A stretch of DNA of 64,000 nt from Drosophila pseudoobscura (GCF_009870125.1 NC_046681.1:17559001-17623000), one strand, 5' to 3'. Positions 39,851 to 50,822 are shown, numbered from the stretch's first letter. Notes: generated by a model from the letters alone, not told the origin. Numbers and translations: made by a program.

Positions 39851-41700
39851 ACGACCCAAAACTGTTTTCTATAATCCTGAAATAAAGACCAGCTGACACA
39901 GATAATACTGCCGCAGTATTGTGGACCATTTCTGTTGCTCCGAACGATGTCATTTGACAGCATGATTTGAATGTGCCAATGGAATTCAGGAACAGGTTTG
40001 AACCTGGATCCGTGCTGATGAGCAAGCCGATCAGTTCTGGCCAGATTTTCTTTCGAGCTGGTTTAAGTCGCCAACAACGAACTGCAATTCTACTAGAGAT
40101 TTTTATAGAGGCTTCGTAAAATACAAATAAAGGTGTTAAAACAATTGAAATACTTTATCATACTAATTAAGATAAACCAGAAAAATAATAACTATTCCAA
40201 AACTGAGTGAAGTATGTTTTTGCATTTAATTTAACCAAATTTCTAGTCACCAGAGACAGCCTTCTGTGGCACCTAGAACAACAACTCAGTTGCAATTCGG
40301 TCTGGCAGTCTGCTGCAGACCCGAAATAGCACTTTTTGACAGCTTTACATTCAGTTCGCTCCAACAGATGGCTGTATATGCACAAACAGCCAATTTCGTA
40401 CTACTTACATGTACTTATTTTTAAAAGTTAGTCATAAATAAACATTCACGATTGTACATGACACGTACATCCATATATACACAAAGCACTGCTGTGTTTG
40501 TGTTAAATTCTTTGTTTGGATTCTTTAGAACGTTTTTAAAATGTAAACTTAAATTTAATATCGCAACCAAAGTTCAACAAAAATTATTTTCTCCCATTTC
40601 TAGTATGTACAGACATGGGGTATGACATATTTAGACGGCCGTGAACAGAGCATTGGGAGCACGAAGTATAAAAAAGAAATCCGAACAAATCATATTACTA
40701 TAACTTTTAAAGTTAAAAGTGACTATTCTTGGCACAGTCAACAAATATGTATGACTTTGATAACATAAAATATGTTGTGTTATGTAGTATAGCGATAGCG
40801 ATACCTATATTATCGATGGTTGAACATTTAGCCGAACATCGATTGTTTCTGTCCACAATGGAAAGTATTGCGGGAAAAAATTTAACAATGTAGACATATT
40901 TCATTTAATTATATTCAATTTAAACGCCCATACATTTCAATGGTCAACAGCAGCGAGTTTTTTGGAATCGGCGAAAGCCGAGAGAACATATAGATGCATC
41001 TGTGAGTACGCACAAAACCCTCAAGAACGAATTTCTATGTAATTGTGCAGAGCATAAAGTTTATGAAATTATTTTTTTTGCCATTGATTGCACATTTTGT
41101 TTGGATTTGAACCCCTTCGGCTATATATCGCATAGAAACATTCTGATTAGGAACATTCTCGATGGATAGTGGAACAACTGAGAAATTTTCGGAACGGCAA
41201 AACCGTACAAAACAATCCTAGAAAATGATGGTGGGCGGTCACCTGTTGGAATAGACTATTACGGATCATCCCAGTGTGAATAGACTATTGGAGAGACTTT
41301 GGGGAAAAACTTTTATCAAGAAATATGATTCTTATAGGACAAAGAGTAGAGGAAAACATGACAGTAAAAATACTAAACACTACCGGAAAAAACACACAGC
41401 TGATTGACCAGTGTAATCATAGAAAATCTACACCTCGGCACTTTTACACCAAAAAAGTGGTTCTGATTGGAGACTTGAGTTTTAGGGCTAGGACTCTGAT
41501 CCGAAAAATATGTACTCGTGCAGAATTAGGGTTCATATTCGTATAAAACCGATTAGAAATTTATGCATAATATATAGTACGTTTGCTAGCAAAACTGTTG
41601 TCGGATGTGAGTACATAAGTTTTAATAAATATTATAAAATAAAGAGGAAAGGAAAATTTGATTGCAATATTTTTGGTATATTTTTATTATGAAAAAGTAT
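39851..41700. other. Intergenic between CYLD and the OSER1-like gene
   Basis: No gene was found. 41125-41270 repeats the end of the Utx intron 3 insertion. TATCGAT-type motifs occur near 40812 and 40838, but no start site is supported there. Confidence 0.4.
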
Positions 41701-41717
41701 ATTTCGGTATATTTCTG

Positions 41718-41753
41718 ATCGATAAGTGGTATAAATGGGCCGTGGTCACCCTG
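41718..41753 (+). promoter_or_regulatory. DRE-like and Motif1-like promoter elements
   Basis: 'atcgata' at 41718-41724 resembles the core of the DRE (TATCGATA), and 'ggtcaccctg' at 41744-41753 resembles Drosophila core-promoter Motif 1 (GGTCACACT). They lie about 180-215 bases before the OSER1-like ATG, which fits a housekeeping-type promoter with an upstream exon or 5' UTR. Confidence 0.35.
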
Positions 41754-41932
41754 TATACGATGTGGATATATGGGCATACTCTATACATAGCATATTCATT
41801 TTTATTAAGAGAAAACAAACAAAAATAAACAAAAAGGTAATTTTGGCTGCCTTAGGTCGAACAATAATATTTCAAAAACTGGACAAAAATAATCCCAAAT
41901 GGTTTTTTAATAATTACAATTATGTTTGTAGA

Positions 41933-42790
41933 ATGACTACGGAGGAATTACCAGCGAATCTTGACAAGTTGAAAATAACACCAACACACCCTCTTTGCAA
42001 ATCAGTAAAAAGGAATCCATTCTATAATCCAGACAATGATTTTAAACTTTCAAATGCGAATGATAACTTTGAACAAATACTTAGCGCCAAACACAAAATG
42101 ATACATCGCTGGAAGTGCAGACCAAGGCGTCGATCCGAGAGCTGCCTTGAGAGTTGCACGCAAGACAAGTCTTTTCTTCAAACGGAATCTGTTGAAATTA
42201 CAAGTCCCCCAAGTTACTCGCATGGTGTTAAAAAGCTTGCACAGAAAAAACATGTTGCCCCTACAAAGAAATATCTTTTTCGGCAACCCATGTTGAAGAC
42301 ATTATTTGGTTGTGAACACGGAAGGAGTCTTGTTCGAAGTCGTAAAATGTTTCACTTAAACGCAGAAAAGGAAAAAACTAGCCAAATTCAGACTAAAAAC
42401 ACGACCTTTAATATAGGCGACACATGCAGTTTCCGCGATCTTATCAGTGAATGCGATATATTGCTGGACCAAACAAAGGAAACAAATTTGGATAATGTTC
42501 GTCGTGTACCAAAAATCTGCAGTAAATATAAAACAACAATTTCCAGCAAAAAAGAAATCAATTGTAGACTGCTGTCAAATAAGGAACGCAACGCTTTTAC
42601 AATATCAGCATCTAAGAGATCACTATCAGTTTCACGTATGGGCACGACGTGCTCTCAGCAAGCTTGTTATAATGCAACAACACCAAGCAACTGCGACGAT
42701 GTAACGATATCAGAACTGGCTAGCTATTTTGATACTATGGTGCATATTCCAAAAAAAATGTCTTCAATGGCTGAGATGATGTACATTTAA
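41933..42790 (+). CDS. Basic serine/threonine-rich protein, OSER1-like
   Basis: I chose the ATG at 41933 (MTTEELPANLDKLKIT), giving 285 aa; the same frame is open to an ATG at 41735, but that extension is low-complexity and lies over the promoter motifs. The protein is basic and probably disordered in its middle (HRWKCRPRRRSESCLESC). It ends with a conserved-looking block, SELASYFDTMVHIPKKM then SSMAEMMYI. From memory, this resembles the C-terminus of oxidative-stress-responsive serine-rich protein 1 (OSER1, DUF776), a FOXO-linked stress protein; a search would settle it. A 'tttgtag' directly before the ATG could be an acceptor from a 5' UTR intron. AATAAA follows at 42880. Confidence 0.75.
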   Translation: MTTEELPANLDKLKITPTHPLCKSVKRNPFYNPDNDFKLSNANDNFEQILSAKHKMIHRWKCRPRRRSESCLESCTQDKSFLQTESVEITSPPSYSHGVKKLAQKKHVAPTKKYLFRQPMLKTLFGCEHGRSLVRSRKMFHLNAEKEKTSQIQTKNTTFNIGDTCSFRDLISECDILLDQTKETNLDNVRRVPKICSKYKTTISSKKEINCRLLSNKERNAFTISASKRSLSVSRMGTTCSQQACYNATTPSNCDDVTISELASYFDTMVHIPKKMSSMAEMMYI

Positions 42791-42879
42791 TTTTGAACCA
42801 ACCATTAAGATGTATATGCCTGTAGATATACTATTAAGCATACATACGTATGTACATATGTATAAATTATTTGTATACT

Positions 42880-42885
42880 AATAAA
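42880..42885 (+). terminator. Polyadenylation signal of the OSER1-like gene
   Basis: AATAAA about 90 bases after the TAA stop. Confidence 0.5.
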
Positions 42886-43149
42886 ATGCATTATTTCTCG
42901 GCTGTTTATAGCTTCAGTTGAAAATTACTTCGTATCGTGTGCGTCTAAGAAGATCTATTTGCCCTGCCTATTTGGTTAGGTGTAAATCTGACTGTCTTTA
43001 TGCCGAATACCGAAAAATGGCATTTTGAAATTCTGGCCTAGTCATGCTCGTTCGAATTTGTACACATACATATGTATGTATAAAATTTATTTCAAAGCTA
43101 ATCGACTACACTATGCAACAAAATCGAACTTTTTTTGGGGCTTAACATT

Positions 43150-43395
43150 TTTTTACCCGATACTCGACGAGTATAGGGGTATATTACATCTGTGGTGAAA
43201 GTGTAAATGTGTGCAACATGATCAGCATCAAAAGCCGAGCGCCTAGATCTCAGAGACTATAAGAGCTAAAGCAACCAAATTTTGTTTAGACTCCTGTGAT
43301 ATAGCAAATGTCACAAGTGTATTTCAAAATTTCGCCCCGCCCCCACAAAGGAAGAAAATCTCCACATTTTGAAGATACGAGAAAACCATAAACTC
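43150..43395 (+). mobile_element. INE-1/DINE-1 copy
   Basis: It has the head 'acccgatactcgacgagtat', then 'gtggtgaaagtg', 'gatcagcatcaaaagcc', 'gcgcctagatctcagagact' and 'cgccccgcccccacaaagga'. The GTCTGTCTGTCC run is deleted. Confidence 0.75.
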
Positions 43396-43685
43396 AAAAG
43401 GGTAGGCCACCGGAGGTCGAGCTAGACCTAGAGCCCCCGGAGGCCTAAAGAAGTTTTAGTCTCCTGGGACCGATCCAGACAAAACAATGGTGGTGGTAAA
43501 ACTTCAGGAACGTGATTGGAGCTCTCCTGGGGTGGAGCCGACATAGTCCTGATTGGACTATTTGCCTTGTTTTCTTGGAAGCGGGGTATCTACGCTGAGG
43601 ACTCGAGACTATAGGCTATACGTAGCTGTTACCACAGGTAAAACAAGTATGTAGGTACTTGCAAAAATACAGTTGCACTTATTTT
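43396..43685. other. Unclassified GC-rich segment
   Basis: GC-rich sequence between the INE-1 copy and repeat B. No domain or repeat partner was found; it may be part of the same TE as the next feature. Confidence 0.3.
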
Positions 43686-43689
43686 TTCT

Positions 43690-44340
43690 TGCAAATTTCA
43701 GAAAGAACCCCACACTGCAGTGAGCCTCGAAGGCGAGGAGAGCTCACTGAGGATGTGCTCCACCTATACGAGTCATAGCCATACCTCCTCCACACGCGCC
43801 ACCCCGAATGCTCATCGCAAACTGCGCGCCCACGGACATCGGGCCAGTGGGAAATCGCTGACACTAATGAACGGGGTGAGTACCTTTTCACTTGTCTACT
43901 GACCACTCAGCTTATTATTAAACCGGGGAAATAATATCATTATTATTATTTAAAATCGTAAGGAGGTCCTGGACGTTACACTTGCCTCTCATGAGATGCA
44001 GAGGAACATAGTATCCTGCAGGGTCCCGGAAGAACACTCCTTTGCGGACCACAGGAAACTGTATTCCCTTTTTCCCTATCGAGACCCCTGGACTCGAAAG
44101 AAACCTGAATGGTGGACTCCAAACTGGGGAACCTCTGGAAAGCCCCGCGGAGCCTCTTCAACAAAGCAAGAGCTTTATATGTATGTTGAGCTGAACTAGG
44201 CCGAATACAAGGCCAGTCTGTCAATTTACAACAAATAAGCCAAACGCGCCTCATGGTGTAAGTTTTGCGAAATCGAGAGCAATTCAGAAGCTCCGTGCTT
44301 GCGAAGAGTTCTCTCGAAGACAACATCCACCCTGGGTGGG
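43690..44340 (+). repeat. Dispersed repeat family B, copy 2
   Basis: It is collinear with 34570-34960. It includes an exon-like frame preceded by 'aaatttcag' and ending at a 'gggtgagtacc' donor-like site, encoding RATPNAHRKLRAHGHRASGK. Downstream blocks share 'aaggaggtcctgg', 'gtatcctg' and 'gtattcccttttt'. The encoded protein was not recognised. Confidence 0.55.
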
Positions 44341-44534
44341 TGTTTGGGATATCTTTATATATTTGATTTTATCTTTTTCCATTTCTTTTAATTTTTTATT
44401 TACATCTGCCTCTTCGTTTGTGTATTCTCACACAAACATCAGCCGTTTTATCTCGGAAGAGGGCGCACACATTGCACGACGAAATTTGTGTGAGTGGAGA
44501 CAGAAAATGAGCAAGCGCGTAGAAGGCGTTACGT

Positions 44535-44940
44535 AGCCACTGCACTTCTGGCTATAATAATGATCCGATCTGATTCAGATTGTAGTCTAGCAGATATGGG
44601 CCGTCTCTACGATTCTGCGTTTTCGGTTTCCGCATATGTATCTTCAAGATTGTGGACGCCAAAGATTTTAGTCCCTTGCGGGGCAGGGCGAAATTTTGAA
44701 ATGCACTTGTAGGAGTGTGATGTCACAGTAGTCTGGACACAAAATTTGTTTTCTCTAGTCTTTAAGAGGTGCTCATTTGGACGGACAGACAGACATGTCT
44801 TTATCGCATCGGCTATTATTGATGTAGAATATATATACTTTGTAGGGTCGGAAATGCTTCCTTCTGGGTGTTGCACACATCCACTTTCCCCACAAGATCG
44901 AATATACCCCTATACTCTTCGAGCAACGGGTATACAAAAA
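44535..44940 (-). mobile_element. INE-1/DINE-1 copy, near full length
   Basis: In reverse orientation it runs from 'gctataataatgatccgatc' to 'atacccctatactcttcgag', with all internal blocks including 'ggacggacagacagacatg' and 'agaatatatatactttgtag'. About 400 bp, one of three near-complete copies here. Confidence 0.8.
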
Positions 44941-45152
44941 TAAACAAATAGACAAAAATGGACTCAGATCCGAGAATCCAAAAGCCAAGTATTCGTAGTT
45001 TGCGCAAGCCGCTCGCTTTCCTTCTTTATTTTTTTGTTGTTGTTTGACTTCTCCCAAATTTAAAAACCGTGCCCACCACATGCAAAAGTAAAAGACTGTT
45101 GAGATCTCGTGAGGATTTTTATAATTCAAATTAATTTGATCAACAACCCAGA

Positions 45153-45158
45153 TTTATT
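45153..45158 (-). terminator. Polyadenylation signal of Usp14
   Basis: AATAAA on the minus strand, 18 bases after the stop codon. Confidence 0.5.
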
Positions 45159-45175
45159 GACAGTAACACAATTAT

Positions 45176-47368
45176 CTAGAGCTTTTCCAAACGCTTCGGT
45201 CCATATAATAGGACATAGGCACAATGCCAATCTCCACCACCTGAAAGTCGTAAAATTTCATCCGTGGCCACAGATGTTACTTCGTCATCGTCAAATTTAA
45301 ACCAACTATCGCCGTTGGAACGAACCCAAGCCACATAGTGCCCGGATGAACTTGATCGACCTTTATGAGTCAATACAGCTTGTAATGTATAGTATCCAGA
45401 ATTATTACTTCCCAAATCATCGTCAAACCAAAATTGCTCATATTTCTTTTCGATGTCCTCTTCCTTGACCCCATATGGTTTGGGTGTTGCCAGCTCCATG
45501 GTTTTGTCTTCCAGATCCTTGAACTTCGATCGCATTGGACATAATTTTTGTTGCAATTCGGGTGTACACAACTCAAACGCGTCAAAGTCAATGGGGAATT
45601 TAATATCCTTCAATACTTTGGCATTTATGCCTTCTTTTCCCTTATATTGAAATCGTACGAATTGGACAGTAAGATAAGCTGGAAGTCGGCTAACTAAGTA
45701 CTGAAAATTAAATAAACGTTAATAAAATTAAGTTATACATTGAAAGGTCTTACAGTTCTAATGTAGCGTGCGTCTCTTCCCAAAGTTTCAGATTTTTTGA
45801 CCAATGATTCCATCATTTTCTAAAAATTAATACAGGAGCCGTTAATGCATAGTCGTTGATATTTGTAATATGTGGTGTTAACTACCGATTTAAGGCCGCT
45901 TTGCATGTACTTTACTTCCATTGAAATGAAGCAACTTAATTGCAAAAAATTCTCGGTTGTTACAGTAGCAGTTTCTTCTGGAGCTTCTTCAGTGCTCATT
46001 TTAACTTCAAAGGTTCCACCAAAGAATTGTTCAATAAATGACCTTTAAGTAAATAATAAAAACGATATAAACATATGTTTATATATGCATGAGCTACGGT
46101 GGATAGTACAATATTTTTTTGCATAACTAAATATAATTTAATAAGATTTTTTATTGTTTGTATTGAGAACTTATAATAATTCGTTGCATGGAAGCTGCAC
46201 ATATGCACATATACACTGCAATAGCAGAATAGACTGCCGGAGTCGTTGGATCCCCATTCCAACAGGCAGATAGAGGTTATAAGTCCTCGCACGAGAACAC
46301 CTGGAGAAGAATTTCCTCCCTCACAAAAATTACTCAGGACCGGTTTACACCCGCAAGCCACATTCTGAATAATTTTAAATCGAAAGCGAACATTTGGGCT
46401 CATGCAGTGTGTATCCGTCAACGCTAAGTGAGTTTATTTTGCATGATTTTCATATATGAGCGAATTTGTTGGGAATGTACGAGCGAAGTTAGAAGTCTTA
46501 AATTTATTTCATAAACTTACCCGTGTTGTGTTTTCTGAGTAATATTTTTAGATGGTTCTTGGCGAATTGGTAAAAGTTTTTGTTGTAGCATTTTCAGAAT
46601 TTCCGACCAACACTCATTAGCATCTTGCTGCCTGTACGTGCCATTTTCTCCGGTCTGTGCAAATTGGGGGGATGCCCGGTGTAACGCCTGCAGCAGTACA
46701 ATTGGTGTGACTGTTGCCCCCTTATCCATCTGAGCAAAAACCGATTTCATTCCTGATGATATAGAAAAAGCTGTTGATAGGGTGTCAGACCCCTCACTGG
46801 TAAAATTGCTTAGCGCATCACGAAGCTCAGGAACTGCTTTTAAGCATTGAATAGTGGCATTCATATAGCAGGTATTTCCAAGGTTTGTTAAACCGGCTGG
46901 TAGGCGCATCTATAATTTAATTTTAAATAAAAAGCTGTAAGGACATGTAATGATTTCAGAGATACGCACAGCAGTCGCGGTTTCTGCTTCATTCATGTCT
47001 TCAATAAACTTAATTGGTGTTGTGGGTACTTCTGGTACATCTTCTTTGCTACCCAGTAATAACACTACAGCACCCTACAAAATAAAGATTGTGAATTGTA
47101 AGAATCATACTTCAAATTTTAACTTACATCTTTTAACTGCAAGTTCCATTGCTCATTCTTAAGTATGCCACCTTTGCACATAACTTTTTGACGCTCTGGC
47201 TCAACACCAGTCAGAGCGAACAGTTGAGCTTTGAACAATATAGGATCTTCATCGGTGTTAACATCGATATCCGTAAAGAGTTCTCGTCCCCATTTTACTT
47301 TTACTGTAAATAATCGAATTAGTTTTTGCGTCAGAAAACATCTCAAATGCACCTTTAAAAGAAGGCAT
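45176..47368 (-). CDS. Usp14: USP14, proteasome-associated deubiquitinase
   Basis: USP14 (yeast Ubp6) docks on the 19S proteasome through its ubiquitin-like domain and trims ubiquitin chains. Seven exons join in phase to 477 aa: 47368-47353, 47303-47128, 47074-46970, 46909-46521, 46042-45886, 45819-45754 and 45700-45176. The first exon encodes only MPSFK plus one base. A UBL domain fills about residues 1-75 (VKVKWGRELF, then KVMCKGGIL). The USP domain follows, with catalytic Cys 113 in NLGNTCYMN, QQDANECW, the blocking-loop region GSNNSGYYTLQAVLTHKGR, catalytic His 424 in SGHYVAW, and the typical end LRLSGGGDWHCAYVLLYGP. The start codon lies about 520 bases from the divergent lipid-phosphatase gene, so the two may share a promoter region. 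Confidence 0.95.
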
Positions 47369-47892
47369 CGTAAACTCCTAGCTAAAATTCAAAGTCATAC
47401 TAATTAAGACAGGGATGTGTGAAGCAACGATATATCTGAAAAAGCAAATGGAAAAGTAAAAAAACATCGTCTGCGTGGGAACGTTGAAAATGGTATTCGA
47501 TACACTTCAAACCCAATTGTCGCAACCTTTAGTTCATATATACGCAAAACTGTTTATACCAGGGCCACGTTTTACGCTATTGCGTTTTGGCGAAAACGCG
47601 GCTTTATTTTAAATACGATAAGCATAGGAGCGTAGTGGTGGCATAAAGTTGTGTAATTTTGCTCTTTAAAGCCCAATCGTGGAATACCCAATCCTTTTTC
47701 CATTTCTTGTATTTTGTGGAAAATATTAGAGTGAGCCGAGTCCCCTTATTGTGATTATTTGTCACCTCATAGAGTTACAATTTATATATGTACACATATG
47801 TGTAATTTATACAATGAAAACGGTTTGTGTGCATTTTAATTTAAAGTTACATACTAATTTCTGGCATTAACAATACTTTTTTTACATTCCAG
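47369..47892. promoter_or_regulatory. Divergent intergenic region Usp14 / PLPP6-like
   Basis: About 520 bases separate the Usp14 start (minus) from the PLPP6-like coding exon (plus). An 'aaaatggtattcg' at 47489 could be an ATG-only first exon for the plus gene (ATG, then a 'gtattc' donor). No core promoter motif is clear. Confidence 0.4.
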
Positions 47893-48489
47893 TCATCACG
47901 CATACTGAAATACATGTTAGAGAAAGATGTGCAATGGACAAATTATTGCGTATCACTTCTATCTAAGTATTCATTCTTTAAGTCTTTAAAGATAAACTGT
48001 AAATTTCTAGAAATATCCTGTGATGGTATTGCCTGGTTGATTACTTGGACTGCTTTCATATGGATAATGAATTCAAAAGCATTACTTCAAATGCAAGTAA
48101 ATATGCTTGTAGGACTTATACTTGATATTGTCGTCGTAGCCGTGTTAAAGTCATTCGTGCGCCGAAGAAGACCGGTAGCAATAAAAGATACGTTGGTAAT
48201 AGGACCCGATAAATTTAGTTTTCCCTCTGGCCACGCATCTCGAGCATTTTATGTACTTATATTTTTTACAAAACTATATTCTCTGAATTTTGTATTTTTA
48301 ATGCCTCTTACGGCTTGGGCTGTAAGCGTAGCTCTATCACGACTGATTTTACAGCGTCATTATATGTTGGACATTTTCGCTGGAGCAATCATTGGAGTTC
48401 TTGAAGCAAGACTCCTTGAATTCATTTGGATCAGTGAAACATTTGCTATAAATATTGCTGGTCTTGTGTCTGGTTCAGAAGAAATATAA
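47893..48489 (+). CDS. PAP2 lipid phosphatase, PLPP6-like
   Basis: This is an ER-type integral membrane phosphatase of the PAP2 family; PLPP6 members dephosphorylate polyisoprenyl or presqualene diphosphates. From the first ATG (47914) it encodes 191 aa. The three PAP2 signature motifs are intact: K79 to R86P87 in KSFVRRRRP, PSGH at 104-107, and SR to H149 with D153 in SRLILQRHYMLD. Hydrophobic segments flank them (residues about 40-58, 65-80, 110-140, 155-175). The frame is open upstream to a splice acceptor at 47891-47892 ('acattccag'), giving SSRILKY before that Met, so a first exon is likely upstream, possibly ending in the ATG at 47490. AATAAA follows at 48519. Closest family by memory is PLPP6; substrate is inferred. 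Confidence 0.88.
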   Translation, partial: SSRILKYMLEKDVQWTNYCVSLLSKYSFFKSLKINCKFLEISCDGIAWLITWTAFIWIMNSKALLQMQVNMLVGLILDIVVVAVLKSFVRRRRPVAIKDTLVIGPDKFSFPSGHASRAFYVLIFFTKLYSLNFVFLMPLTAWAVSVALSRLILQRHYMLDIFAGAIIGVLEARLLEFIWISETFAINIAGLVSGSEEI

Positions 48490-48518
48490 AATTAACATTT
48501 TTTTTTGGGGAAATATGT

Positions 48519-48524
48519 AATAAA
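48519..48524 (+). terminator. Polyadenylation signal of the PLPP6-like gene
   Basis: AATAAA about 30 bases after the TAA stop. Confidence 0.5.
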
Positions 48525-49446
48525 AATACGCGTTTACGTAAATACACTTACCGTATTTTATATATGTATACTACACTTGTAAATAGAAATATGTATGTAC
48601 ATACTATGTGTTATATGTACACATATTTACCACCAAAGTAATAAAAGAGTTTATTAGTTTTCGTAATTGGACTTTCAAACCAAAAAACAATATAATAGTA
48701 AGATGAGTAACATGCAGTCACTCAAAAATAGTCAGCGTTGAATACATTCAGCTCATTCGGATCACTTTCATTCTTAGGGTGTAAATTGCTCTTCTCATAC
48801 TTAATCTCTCAAAAAAGGTTTTGAACGTTGAATAAACTCAGTACGCAAGCCTGTACTTGCGCAAAGCAGCTGATTTGCAAGCCGAAAACTTTTCTAGGCA
48901 ACTTTTAAAGCCACAAATTTATTTACTGAATTTTGGGTCGGGCATTCGAAAATCCTTTTACGCTTGAACAAGTATGATAATAAAATTTCAAAATTAATAT
49001 TAATATTAATAGTATTAGCCTAGCTAAATCAATGAAAATATATTGTTCGGGCCAGCCGCTGTAGAATAACCGTAACTTTAACATTATTATTGTATGAGCA
49101 TAGAGAGCCGCCTACATATGTTGTAAAACGTTGACTTTCTGCATAGCTGCTGCGCTCTTCCGCTAAAGGGGCTCTCTGCCGCCGCCAGCAACTACTTTGA
49201 TCTGCTGCCGCCACTTCGGCAGTCAATTTGATCTAACGCCGTCGTCTATAGTTTAGTTCTATGCTAACCCCTCTGCGCATTGGTTGCATATCGATCTCGC
49301 ATAAGGTTTATCTGGCAATAGCAAGCAATCGGCTTCCGCTAAGCCACCAAGATTAAATACGAATTATAAAGTTTAACCCAAAATCTCTTTTCATTTTTGA
49401 AACACATAGGTGCCAAAAAAGCTTGGCATCTCAAACATATATATTA

Positions 49447-49480
49447 CTAGGGGGCAGGCCCCATGCACACTCGCTTTGCC
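49447..49480 (-). repeat. Helitron-like 3' terminus (hairpin plus CTAG)
   Basis: On the minus strand the sequence reads 'gcaaagcgagtgtgcatg', then a GGGGC/GCCCC hairpin, then CTAG followed by T. A hairpin followed by CTRR and a T is the diagnostic 3' end of Helitrons. The 18 bp before the hairpin match the copy at 57060-57077, so the element body extends to higher coordinates. Confidence 0.5.
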
Positions 49481-49571
49481 AATCTCGCCATCCCAAATCT
49501 CTCTTGCTTGAGCAACAAAAAATATCTTCCATGGAATGGTGTTTATCAAGAATTAAAATGTCGGTCATTTG

Positions 49572-49665
49572 TATCTGTGAGATACAGTTCTATCTGTAAT
49601 ATACATTGTTATCTGAAAGTACATTTATATCTGCTAGATATATTTCTATCTGTAAAAAAATTAAT
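49572..49665 (+). repeat. 19-bp minisatellite, about 5 units
   Basis: 'tatctg' starts recur at 49572, 49591, 49610, 49628 and 49647 (spacing 19, 19, 18, 19), with diverged filler such as 'tgagatacagttc' between them. It lies inside the putative Helitron-like body. Confidence 0.65.
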
Positions 49666-50527
49666 TAGGGCGACGAACAGTTTTATATAAAAGATAGATG
49701 TATTAACAAATTGAGATATTAAATATATATATACATATATATATATTTATATCTATATATGCCATTTAAATTATCAATATTAATGTCGGAGTAGGCAGAT
49801 TTGGCATAGCTATTCCTATGGACTATCGTCAATCGCCAACGTCAGTACTACACGGCCAATGTACATAGCCAGCATGCAAAACGTCACAAATGGCATCGCG
49901 TAAGAGTCAAATGCGAGACTTCACCCTACAAAACGCTCGCATTTCGACCCGCAAATGATGTAAATATGATACTTGTGTCGTCCAGTTAGTGGAAGAGAAA
50001 GTATCATTATGATAGCTCGTAAACGGATCGTTAGCGAGCATTTTGCGATATCTTGCGAGCTTTCGAAATGACTAACAGCAAAAACAGAGATAGCTTTATG
50101 GGAAAAGAATGCAGTTAGAGCGAGAGAAATCTATGCATCAGGCTTGCCAATTGAGCTGGGAGCAGCGCGACCCTAGAGATTATTGATTGTTACATTTTTT
50201 AGATCCAATTTTGATAATTTAACACGCTGTGCGAGTTGGAAAACATAATTTTGTCACAAATACTACGCAGCTCTTCGACTGATAGCTGGGAGACGTGACT
50301 AGAGGCGGGTACCAACACTTTGTACCAATGTCTAATGTCATACGGCCATAAGTATTGATGAACGAAGAAATCAAATCGACATACATATCGTAAATTGGAA
50401 AGCTAACATTTAAGCATACTTGAAACCGGGCGAAGTTTTTTCATAAGTTTATATTTAGTACCAAAGAGTCATCGAAGAAGTAAACTGGTTTCTTTATTAG
50501 GCCACATTCTTGATATTTGTACTAATA

Positions 50528-50821
50528 ATGTTGAATTTAAGCATGGTGTTAAAATACTATTTTTCTGCTGCAGCTATTGCTATATTTTTGTGTACTCCCG
50601 TACTGAGTGAGAATGTAAGGGGAAAGTTTGTTGAAAATCCGAAGCAGCTCTCGCTTAGCCCAGGAGATGACATAAATACCCCAAGCTTTGTCAGAATTGT
50701 GTTGATGCGTTTAATATATGGCATTGCATCCAGCATGGGAATTGAAGATCGGCTTGAAGAAACATTTAACGGCGCTTTCGTACCTCCAAACGCCGAAGAT
50801 GCCTTTGGATTTGATGAATAA
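50528..50821 (+). CDS. Small secreted protein of unknown function
   Basis: A 97-aa single-exon ORF. The N-terminus has a clear signal peptide (YYFSAAAIAIFLCTPVLS, probable cleavage after VLSEN or just before it). The mature part is about 70 aa, acidic at the end (EDAFGFDE), and has no cysteines or repeats. The ATG at 50528 is first in frame; 50543 (MVLKYYF) is an alternative that starts closer to the hydrophobic core. The polyadenylation signal AATAAA overlaps the stop codon. I do not recognise the family; size and form fit a secreted peptide precursor or seminal-fluid-like protein, which is a guess. Confidence 0.65.
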   Translation: MLNLSMVLKYYFSAAAIAIFLCTPVLSENVRGKFVENPKQLSLSPGDDINTPSFVRIVLMRLIYGIASSMGIEDRLEETFNGAFVPPNAEDAFGFDE

Positions 50822-50822
50822 A

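Larger units (their letters stand above)
48530..50500. other. Intergenic, repeat-bearing
   Basis: No gene was found. Contents are a Helitron-like terminus at 49447, a 19-bp minisatellite at 49572-49665, a (TA)n run at 49725-49760, and a GC-rich patch with conflicting ORFs at 49140-49240. Confidence 0.45.

Noticed and set aside
41735-41932. N-terminal extension of the OSER1-like protein
   Set aside because: It covers promoter-like motifs, is low in complexity and ends at a possible splice acceptor just before a better ATG.
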